DNA from: Pseudocercospora fijiensis CIRAD86
Lineage: Eukaryota > Ascomycota > Dothideomycetes > Mycosphaerellales > Mycosphaerellaceae
Reading direction: 5' to 3'
Length of the DNA stretch: 64,000 nt
Assembly (NCBI RefSeq): GCF_000340215.1
Contig: NW_006921533.1
Span: forward strand, 3,460,273-3,524,272
Shown: positions 55,667-64,000 of the stretch, piece by piece
Layout of the letters: every line of letters starts with the position of its first letter
How positions within the stretch are numbered: the first letter of the stretch is position 1
Made by a program: the position numbers and the translations under genes
The notes under the pieces: model-generated
Seen by the model: the letters and a program-made list of their open reading frames with translations, nothing else
What the model was told of the DNA's origin: nothing
Databases searched by the model: none

Positions 55667-57579
55667 CAGGCGTGTGTGGAGGGTGTGGTGTCTTCAACGT
55701 ACTGTGCGGCGGCGCGGCGCGCGGAATGCAGACGTTCTGTGTATCTCCGCGACCAGGTGCTCGGCGTCAACGCTGCTACGGTCGCTGTTGCTGTTGCTAT
55801 TGCTGTTCCTGGCAACCCATAGATAGCATAGCATGCTCTTGCTCCTCCCGGCTGCCTCCCGTGTGGATCCTCTCTGCCTGGACTGATGATTGCCCGCCTG
55901 TCCGCTTGTTCGCGTCGTCGTCTCTTCCCAAAGCTGGCGTCCACGCTCGTGCTGCCGGTAACGAGCAATGTGCCGCTTTCACACGTCTACGCCCACGGCC
56001 TGCCTTGGCTCGCGGGATTCCCGGCTGTGCGGCGGCGCAGGCCTGGCTCTCTGTCTGCTCGGTAGGTGTATGGCGCAAGGCTCGCGGTGCGTGCAACGAT
56101 ATGGTCGACGCGAGTCTGCTACGAGGGCAGGGCAGGGCAGAGAGGGTGAGGAAGAGAGCGGAAAAGAACAGTGGTTGTCTGGCAAATGGCGTTCTGCCAA
56201 ACACATGAGACTTCGTTAGTGCATCAGCATGCACGAGAGCGCGACGCCATGCGCAAGGATGCGCAGCTGCATCCAGCGTTCATTCGTGCAGATCGAAAGC
56301 TACGCTCGAAGATGCCATTCTAATTTCTAGCTGCTGCGGGCCGGGGCAAGGACAAGTCGAGCCTGTCGAGCAGACGAGGCCAACAGGCACAGCGTGTCTC
56401 TGCCAAGTGTCACCACCGCTATTATTATTGCACACAGAAGCGCCGCCAGTGCAGCATCCGATCCTTCGGCACAGCACCACCAGGACCACCACCAAGCTCA
56501 GCACGCATGTGACCGGCGTCCGGCGTCCGTAAACGAGGCGTTGCAGATTCTCGGCGGGTGGCTGGCTCGGGCTGCAGCGCGCGTGCTACCCAGGGCCACC
56601 AACCGCAGATTTGTCTGCTACGCTCTCCCTATTCTAATCTTTGGGCATCGTCGCCAACCCGCCAGACTTCTCATGCATATCATCACGGCTTGATGACGGC
56701 CACCGTGCTGCAGGCTGCAGCGTCCGGGCCCCGCTGCCTGTGGTGCACCAGCTGGTGACCAGCACGAAGACGTTGAATTGGATCGCCTACACGTGATGCT
56801 ATTTGCAACCTCGTCCTGTCTGCGCAGTGCGGACATGTGCATGGTTGGAAACCGTGCGGCCTCCGAAAAAGACGCACTGATGAATCCACTTCCTCCGCCA
56901 CTGGCTGAGCCTTGCAGCCCCACCTCTTGACCTCTGATAATGGGCCATTCTCAGAAGTTCCATTGCATTTGGACACGCTCTGCCGGCACTGTTCTCTGCA
57001 CAGAATTCGCAATGCCCGCGTTTCAAGCAAAAGCCAATCTACACCGAGTCGTCGTTTGCATCGACTTTGTGACGCGTCCTTCGAGATGGTGAAACATCCG
57101 AGTCCGCGATCCCACATAATTCATGTCATGCACCGAAGAGCCTCAAACGCCTGGCTCGAGAACAATGCCTTGACCGGTGGACACTGCAGGAAATCAATGT
57201 GCTCTTGTTGCACACTTCCGAGCCGACGTTAATGCTGTGACCAACATCGAAGAGCGGCCAACCACATGAGCCTGTTCTTATCGCCAAGGGAGGATTGGAT
57301 TACAGGTGAGTATACATTGTTTCATGACTTGGGATTTGTTCTCGAGGAAGTTCTTTGTAGACAGAGTCTCTGCCAGCTCATACAGCCATGAGGCAAAATG
57401 CTGTGCTCACTGTACATCAACGCTGGTCAGAAAGCTTTTCATCGATCATTTCTAACACCGTCTGCTGTATACATGTCTCCAGAACGCCTCGCCTGCTTTC
57501 GAAAAACAAGATGTAAAACAAGAAATCTAGCCCATAAAAACCATCATGCAAAGAACCTAGGCCATTTCTTCTGCAGACG
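55084..57579. other. Intergenic, OGT upstream region and SulP 3' flank
   Basis: 2.5 kb of GC-rich DNA with a (CAG)11 array. Overlapping frames on both strands (for example plus 55522-56208) are compositional, driven by CAG/CTG and GC bias. No supported gene. Confidence 0.5.
55631..55663 (+). repeat. (CAG)11 trinucleotide repeat
   Basis: Eleven perfect CAG units followed by GAGCAGG, 548 nt upstream of the OGT start codon. Confidence 0.92.
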
Positions 57580-60436
57580 TTATCGCGTTCCTGCAACGTT
57601 CTCCTCCTCATCTGCTTCCGGCCTCTTCGATCTCCGTCGTGATGGTGGCCCGCCCTCGTCTTGTGTAAAGCTCGCATCGTCTTGAATCATTATCGAGCCC
57701 TCCGCACCGCTGCCAGCAGAATCGAGCCCAGACTCCTGCTCTAGGTATTGATGGAATGTGCTCTCCCTCTCAGTCGCTCGGAGAGCTTGATCGACACTCT
57801 TGAAGAAGTTGTGTTCGCCACCGCATACATCAACTATGCCAGACGTCTTGAACAGCTGCCAAACGTGATTCCGTTTACTTGGTATTCGGCAGAAGAATAC
57901 CTTGGTGCCATTATTGATATACTCTTCGACGATCTCGAGGAGTACTTGCGTGGCAGCGTAATCCATGCCTGTCACGCCATGGATGTCGAATATGACGTTC
58001 TTGTTGTGTTCCTTCTTGCGGACTTGCGGGAGCGCGGGATGTGCATTCTGGGTACCATGGATCTCAAGACGACGTAGACGGTCTTTCAGCGATCCCGTGT
58101 TGGCAAACGTGAGCGGCTCTGGGATCTTGACGATCAAAGAATGCGGCACCAGTTCGACGACATCCTCTGCAGCCAGTACTTCTGCATTTTCAAAGTCGTT
58201 GGTGCCAGGAACGCGACCCAAGATCTGGATTCTTGGTCGAGTGGCATGCTTCATGAGACGGATCAGACTGAAGATAATGCCAACAATAATGCCACCTCTT
58301 AACGACCAGAAGAAAGTGGTGAGGAACACGAGCAGCATCAGGAAAAGTTCTACATAGCCTCCGATGCGCCAGAAGAATTTGATGTCATGGGGCGCCTCTT
58401 CTAGCAGCGAGATCGACACGACCGTGATCATGGCGGATAGAACGCCTTTCTGTAAGCTCGTGTTAGCGAATTTTCTTCGTCTATGTGGACACCACTCACC
58501 GGTATGTAGTAGAAGTACGGCAGGAGGAAAAGCGTGCACAGGACCGTGATGATCGAAAGGAGAATGCTGCTCATTGGCGTTTTCCCGCCTGTGCTCGCAT
58601 TCACCTTGGATCGACCATAGCCACCGAAAGCTGGCAGCGCCATGAAAACCCCACCAAGAACGTTTGCGACACCGAGCGCGACAAGTTCACGATTCGACGA
58701 GACGCTGATGCCACGAATGCCATCACTCTCCTCCACCTCTTCTGTAGTGCCATTTTGGTTGGTCTTTGTGACGATGTGCGTCTTGACATTGCTACTTCCT
58801 AAGCTCTTTGCTGCAACACAGCTCTCGAAGAATCCCAACAATGCAATGATGAAGGCAGTCTCAAATGCGTCGCTAACGTATTTGAAATTCTCCGGAGCAA
58901 AGGGCCAGTGGGGCTCAAAGACCCTGGCGCCTTGGGGTGGTCGAATATCTCCTAGAATTTCGATACCTTGAGCTTGCCAATCGAATCGCCAAGCAAAGAC
59001 TGCTGATAATACGACGATGGCAAATCGATCAGGCAGGAACACCACCCAGCCCAGGTTAGGAAGTGGTTGGAGGCTGCGCTTCAGTTCTCTGAGAAGCAGA
59101 ATTATCCCAACAGCGCCGAAAGACACTGCGCACGTGGACTTGCTCGCCTCGTGTATGTGATCAAAGATGAACATCAGAGACTCGAGTGGAGAGCCATGTG
59201 CTCGTCTAGAATGCTCAGCGAGCTGGTCCAGTCCCATCTCCGGCACCAGTTGATTGATGAAGATGACCAAGCCAATAGAGCTAATAAAACCGCGCAGGAA
59301 AGGTCGTGACAACACGCTGTCCAAGAAGCCCAGACGAAGTAGACCTGCAACGAAAATGATGGCGCCTGCCAGACCCGTGACCATTCCACCCACTTGCCCA
59401 GCTTTCATGCCGTCATCATCACTGAAGTGGCCAGCTTTAATGGCTTGGGCAACAACGCTGCCCGTCAGAAGTGATCCCGCAGCCTCAGGTCCGACTACCA
59501 TCTGTGGGCAAGTGCCAAGAATGGCATAGATGAATGGATTGATGGCAAAAGCATACAGACCGTTCACAGGCGGCATGTGGGCAAGATTAGCGGCATAGGA
59601 AAGTGCCATTGGCACATAGAACGAGGCCATGGTTATGGCAGCAACCAAGTCTCCTCGTAAGAACTTCCATCGATATTGTCGAATCCAGTTTGTAATTGGA
59701 ATGTAGTAGTACATGTACCTATGGAGACATTAGTGAGTTTGAAAGAGACGGAAACGTATGGTTTAATTGAAGCCAGAATAAGGGATTCTAGTATTGCTCC
59801 ATGGCTAGCAGAAACGCACATTAATCGCTCACGTTTTATGCCGGCTCGTGAGGCAAGCCAGTGTGTAGTGCCTCGTTTCTTCGGCATTCCCAGCAGACCA
59901 TCTGTGACGCTATCAGGCAGCGAAGCCACAAGACCTGCATTCGATTGCCGGTTCACGTCGTCCGTAGTCGGAAATCGGCCAGCCAGCGACGGTCTGTGTT
60001 CCTCAAAGCTCCCAACTGTTTCCGCGTAGCCACTGGCAAAGCTGCCGTAGCCACGCGAATGCTTAGGTCTTGCGAACCATGTCCCATGTTCCTCATGATT
60101 GTATCTATTCAGCAAGGCCGTTGCGGCATTGGGAGCATCCCGAGGCTCGTCAATGGTGGCTTCCTGCTGTTTAGCATCGAAGTCTACGTCGGCGGCGGCG
60201 CCGGGTGCATGATCTTGAGGATGAATGCCGTCTGCCTGTAGATCAGGAGCGATTCGACGATTCTCAGGCGACGGCGAAGGCATGTGCGTTTGTCTAAGAT
60301 GTGAAGGATGCGGAGGTATGTGTTGATTCCGGCTGTCTCGAGGATTGGGACTTCCAGGACTTCCAGGACTTTGCGGGCTGGCTGGCCTATCTCTAGGACT
60401 GGCACTGGAGCGCGGAGTTGGTGAATCAGAGGACAT
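57580..60436 (-). CDS. SulP family anion (sulfate) transporter with STAS domain
   Basis: Exons 60436-59820, 59718-58500 and 58449-57580, with introns of 101 nt (GTGCGT...CCATAG) and 50 nt (GTGAGT...TTACAG), give 901 aa. The N-terminal 200 residues are a cytosolic Ser/Pro-rich tail with SPGSPGSP repeats. The transport domain starts at YYYIPITNWIRQYRWKFLRG and shows the SulP signature ALSYAANLAHMPPVNGLYAF, then GTCPQMVVGPEAAGSLLTG and, further on, ALPAFGGYGRSKVNASTGG. The C-terminal STAS domain (about 690-840) has NVIFDIHGVTGMDYAATQVL. SulP proteins move sulfate or other anions. This long-tailed type with an SPX-free N-terminus resembles fungal vacuolar or plasma-membrane sulfate permease-like proteins. 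Substrate is inferred from family only. Divergent from RPL12. Confidence 0.9.
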
Positions 60437-60960
60437 GGCCAGCGTCCCAAGGCTGCTCGTGATACCACGCTATGAGGTAAGGGCGAGGCAGAGAATGCGG
60501 TATATATGGAAGAAGCTTTCACGCTTCACACTGACTGCCGCGTGTAGTACGGCGCATAGACCCTCGCCGGCTGAAAAGACAGTTGCGTCGCGGGCATGGC
60601 AATGAAGACTTTCAAGCAAACATCGGTGAGGTCTACGCCAGAATACAGCGCACTGTTCTCACAAGCGTGGATGACCTTGTCTTGTCAAAACATCCAAGTC
60701 AAATCGCGGCTTCGTGGAGGTCTGCTGACTGAGATCATGCTGAATCACTGCTGCCCATCGGCACAAGGCTAATCAAACGCCGACGCCGACTCCAATGCCA
60801 AGAGAAAGCTTCGACGCTTTGCACACAGCGGGAAAGCGACTTGAGATTTTGATTCCCTCCAAGCACGACGTCGCCCATCGCCCACCCACCGCCGCCGCCA
60901 TCTCCTCCGTGCTTCACCACCCCGACATCGAGTTGAGCTAGACCACCTTACTCATTAGCC
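60437..60960. promoter_or_regulatory. Bidirectional promoter region SulP / RPL12
   Basis: 524 bp between divergent starts. The side next to RPL12 is C/T-rich around 60880-60945, as in many fungal ribosomal-protein promoters. I could not assign a specific factor site. Confidence 0.5.
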
Positions 60961-61610
60961 ATGGGTAAGTATCAGCCTTCTCGAGGAATGGCTACAGCTG
61001 CGCCTTGTGCCCGCTGAAATACCACAATTTCATCGCGAGCACGCGCTCACAATCCCCTGCAGCACCAAAGTTCGACCCCAACGAGGAGAAGATCATTCAC
61101 CTCCGTGCCACCGGAGGTGAGGTCGGTGCCTCCTCTGCCCTTGCTCCAAAGATCGGTCCTCTTGGTCTTTCGCCAAAGAAGGTCGGTGAAGATATCGCCA
61201 AGGCCACTGGTGACTGGGTAAGCAATATCACCATTCGACCGACAGCAAGTCACCTCTAATAAGTTCCACAGAAGGGTCTCCGTGTCACCGTTCGCTTGAC
61301 CATCAAGAACCGTCAAGCTGCCGTCTCTGTCGTCCCATCCGCCTCTTCGCTCGTCATCAAGGCCCTCAAGGAGCCACCGCGTGACCGCAAGAAGGAGAAG
61401 AACATCAAGCACACCAAGTCCATCCCACTCGACGAGATCATCGAGATCGCCCGCAAGATGCGCTTCAAGTCCATGGCCAAGGACCTCAAGGGTACCGTCA
61501 AGGAGATTCTCGGAACTGCCTTCTCCACTGGTTGCCAGGTTGACGGCCGATCACCAAAGGCCATCTCTGACGACATCGAGTCCGGCGAGATTGAGATACC
61601 AGAGGAGTAA
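60961..61610 (+). CDS. RPL12: 60S ribosomal protein uL11 (RPL12)
   Basis: Exon 1 is only ATGG (60961-60964). Introns are 98 nt (60965-61062, GTAAGT...CTGCAG) and 54 nt (61218-61271, GTAAGC...CCACAG), and exons 2 and 3 are 61063-61217 and 61272-61610. The 165-aa product equals the usual eukaryotic length. It reads [20 protein letters not shown], then [20 protein letters not shown], then the RNA-binding C-terminal half with [20 protein letters not shown] and [18 protein letters not shown]. uL11 sits at the base of the P-stalk and organises the GTPase-associated centre. A start codon separated by an intron is common in fungal ribosomal-protein genes and is easily missed. Confidence 0.97.
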
Positions 61611-62584
61611 ATTCGACGTGGCGGTATGGAGTTTGCATAAAAAGATACCCTCTGCAGCAAGTCAAGGGCCATGTTACGGATATCATGAAAAAGCGGAGGT
61701 CCGCATGACGGCGTTCGAGGCGCAATATTTCGGCTCATGATGAGCAGGAGCAGCAATCACCGCACGATAGCCTGCAAAGACATGGCGTGCGACTTCGCAC
61801 ACATTCTCTTCCCATCTCCTTCCTCTCACATTACAGCTTACCAACACTCTGGGCTTGACTTCTCTTACCTTGGTCTGGCCCTATTTTGGCGTAAGCAAGA
61901 TTGATCGACCGGCCTTTCCGCAAGGAACTGTCCAACCTCTTACTCACCGCGTTGTCTTTTGCTCCCTAGACATTGAGGTCCATCCGACGAGGTGACATGC
62001 CTGCGCATTGATGAATGTAATATGAGTTGCAACCATTGTCACTGGCATTCTCAGACTCGATGCCTGAGGCCGTGAATCGAAGTGCGTTGGAGCAATTGCA
62101 TCCATGTAAGTCCTGTATGACCTCATATGTGCCTACTAAGTTGATGCTATCTTTTATCTCGTATATCATTGTCTCCGTAGAGACGAGGTTCTTGCAACAT
62201 CGCTGGGCCGCGAGGTCTAAATCACGATGTTCTGGTGGGTCAAGAGCGATCGTCAAATTGCCTATCATGAGGTGACGTATAACAGTGGTGGCATCTGTTC
62301 GAACAAATGGAGTATGAAGGCTCAGAATCAGGGCACAAAATGAAGTTTCGGATGGGAGCATACGGTATCACACACGTCGAATTAGGCGAAGCTGAAACTG
62401 AATCCATCCGTATATCTCTATCTCGGGATCAATCAACTGTCGATATCTGGAACGCACGCCAACCCTGTAGACCGGCCAACTGGGTATAAATCAATCCGAA
62501 ACTTCTTCATCTACACCAAACGCCATCAAACACCCTCGCTTCATGCAACAATACCAACACCATCCATCATGCTCGCTTCCAAAC
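61611..62584. other. Intergenic between converging RPL12 and metalloprotease genes
   Basis: 974 bp of 3' flanks. Nothing else recognised. Confidence 0.55.
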
Positions 62585-63418
62585 TTACGTGTATTTACCA
62601 GCTCTGTACTGACTGTAGAGAGCATTCGCCCTCTGACTCTGTCCACTTGTAAACTCGTACATACACTCATCGTAAGAATAATCCATGAAGTTGTGAATAG
62701 AATCCACACCCGTGGCATTCGGACAAGAGTCCTGGCTCGCAGGGCAACCACTCGTGGCAATTCTCTGAATCGGTGTATCAGAGACATAGTCACCCGGTCC
62801 AGAGCAAGATTGGCCTTGGAAAACGTGGTACAGCCCGAACCAGTGACCTGTCTCATGGACGGCGGTATAGCCGAGGTCGTAGTTTTCTGCGTCGCCACCT
62901 GGAAGGGAACCGGCAAGGTTAACGCAGCCGTCGAGAGTGAGGTCCTTGGAAGTTGGGCGGGACTTGGGGAAGTAGCAGAAACCGAGGAGGCCGCCGGCGA
63001 GGTCACTGGTGAAGTAGAGGTTGAGTTCTGCGTAGGAACCTTGGCGGAGACCGCGTTTCATGTCGAGCTCGGCGCTGGAGCCTTGTGCTGCTGTGGCCCA
63101 GGCGTTGTTGACGGTGACGTCGATGGTGACTGTGTTGAAGGAAATCCCAAGCGCAGCGTACGCATCGTTCATCACTGACATTTGTTCTTGGGCCATGGCG
63201 CGAGTGTAATTTCCAGCCTTGGCTTGTGTAGTGACAATGTGTACGTATGTGTCGACGGTCACGGCTTTGGCAGCCAGGACTCTGAGGTCTCCAGCATTGT
63301 TGACAGCCTCGTTGAATTCGGCGATTGTGGTATCGTTTGGATTGACAGTTCCGCAACGAGTGAGTTCTGCAGAGGCAGCGCCAATGCTGGCCAATAGGGA
63401 GAGGATTTGAGTCTTCAT
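62585..63418 (-). CDS. Secreted metalloprotease, pappalysin type (M43B, MEP1-like)
   Basis: A single 277-aa exon. MKTQILSLLASIGAASAEL is a signal peptide. The zinc site is HETGHWFGLYH, the extended HExxHxxGxxH motif of metzincins, and the Met-turn follows in VDSIHNFMDYSYDECMYEF. Cysteines flank it (GQSCSGPGDY, SGCPASQDSCPN), consistent with disulfides. The family matches MEP1 of Coccidioides and similar fungal extracellular proteases that act on proteins outside the cell. The ATG at 63418 gives the signal peptide directly. The stop TAA lies within ACGTAAGTTTGG, a consensus 5' splice site, so a spliced isoform with a longer C-terminus is possible. The annotated end is supported by the family's normal length. 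Confidence 0.92.
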   Translation of the reverse strand: MKTQILSLLASIGAASAELTRCGTVNPNDTTIAEFNEAVNNAGDLRVLAAKAVTVDTYVHIVTTQAKAGNYTRAMAQEQMSVMNDAYAALGISFNTVTIDVTVNNAWATAAQGSSAELDMKRGLRQGSYAELNLYFTSDLAGGLLGFCYFPKSRPTSKDLTLDGCVNLAGSLPGGDAENYDLGYTAVHETGHWFGLYHVFQGQSCSGPGDYVSDTPIQRIATSGCPASQDSCPNATGVDSIHNFMDYSYDECMYEFTSGQSQRANALYSQYRAGKYT

Positions 63419-64000
63419 AGTCAACGAGCTGATGGTATCCCAGAAAGGCAAGTAAATTGACCAATCGAAGGCGATTGAATTGAAAGGTAAGTGAGTGAGT
63501 TGAGATCGACCTTGATGGCTCTTCTCGAAAAGAAACAGCAATGATAGCCCTCTTTATACCTAACAGAAGAGCAGAGGGAATTGCACCTCCCCGTGCCCCG
63601 CTGCATCCACTCCATCTCCCATGCCGTGCTGAATCGACCGGTACAGGACTGATTGATCGACCGCACCAGCATGGCTCGTAGTCGTAGAATTGTTTGCAAC
63701 TTGTCAAAAGCGAACATCAAACCGCCACAGCCAAGAATTGCCTTATGCAGAGTGGACACCACAAGTTGAAAAGGCAAGAAGCTTGTCTGTTTCTAACTCG
63801 CCAGTGATGTTTCCAGGACGGGTAGGTGCGAACAGATAGCCACCAAGCCTGCATGATATGGCTGACTTGGCAAAGAGGAGCGGGTCACAACCGGAAGGCT
63901 ACCTGATGCGCCTAATGGGCGCATGCTCATATTAGAGCTGCGGTCCTGATCATCTCGAGGCTGTGATTGTCGGTGGGTGGAAGGCTCGCAGGCGAACGCC
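63419..64000. other. Upstream region of metalloprotease gene, to window edge
   Basis: Contains a likely TATA element and leader. No other gene is supported before the window ends. Confidence 0.5.
63553..63558 (-). promoter_or_regulatory. Possible TATA box of metalloprotease gene
   Basis: TATAAA on the minus strand, 135 nt upstream of the ATG at 63418. Confidence 0.45.

Noticed and set aside
55346..56234. Long frames with poly-Gln, poly-Ala or poly-Cys runs
   Set aside because: These are readings of the CAG array and GC-biased flanks in different frames, not genes.
1..64000. CRISPR arrays, prokaryotic operons or phage genes
   Set aside because: The sequence is eukaryotic with spliced genes. 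No regularly spaced direct repeats were seen.

Overview
The window looks like a filamentous ascomycete chromosome. Coding genes carry short GT-AG introns (about 47-165 nt, most near 50) with CTRAC-type branch points. Families are typical of Pezizomycotina (FlbD-like Myb, Mtc6, Zn2Cys6 regulators, cutinase, pappalysin-type metalloprotease). Two transposons are riddled with TAA/TAG stops of the kind repeat-induced point mutation (RIP) leaves. The gene set and style fit Dothideomycetes, perhaps Mycosphaerellales, but that placement is inference.

Region 1 (1-12.5 kb) has the 3' end of a small SnoaL-like protein, SRP68, a repetitive small secreted protein, an aryl-alcohol-type aldo/keto reductase, an MFS monocarboxylate-type transporter killed by two nonsense codons, a cysteine-rich coding relic and a secreted cutinase. 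From 6 to 12 kb it reads as accessory sequence facing the environment.

Region 2 (12.3-20.5 kb) is a complete 6,901-bp Ty1/copia retrotransposon with 152-bp LTRs and a GATCC target-site duplication. It sits inside an already decaying Zn2Cys6-type gene. Its LTRs differ at 11 of 152 positions, all transitions. An extra 1.7 kb lies between RNase H and the 3' LTR.

Region 3 (21-40.3 kb) is dense and mostly housekeeping: an intact 759-aa Zn2Cys6 factor, a coiled-coil gene with an apparent homopolymer frameshift, a JmjC protein with a histone-H1-like tail, an SDR, the mitochondrial dynamin Mgm1 divergent from U1-70K (Snp1), a GH31 alpha-glucosidase and Mtc6.

Region 4 (40.8-44.7 kb) is a RIP-degraded Mutator-like (MULE) DNA transposon with 29-bp terminal inverted repeats and a 10-bp target duplication.

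Region 5 (45-64 kb) has an FlbD-like Myb regulator behind 3.5 kb of gene-poor DNA, a 1,652-aa OGT-type O-GlcNAc transferase, a SulP/STAS anion transporter divergent from ribosomal protein uL11 (RPL12), and a secreted M43B metalloprotease.

I see no operon-like or multi-gene system that I would call undescribed. The most interesting material is the transposon biology, the freshly disabled transporter, unusual splice-site arrangements and a fungal OGT.
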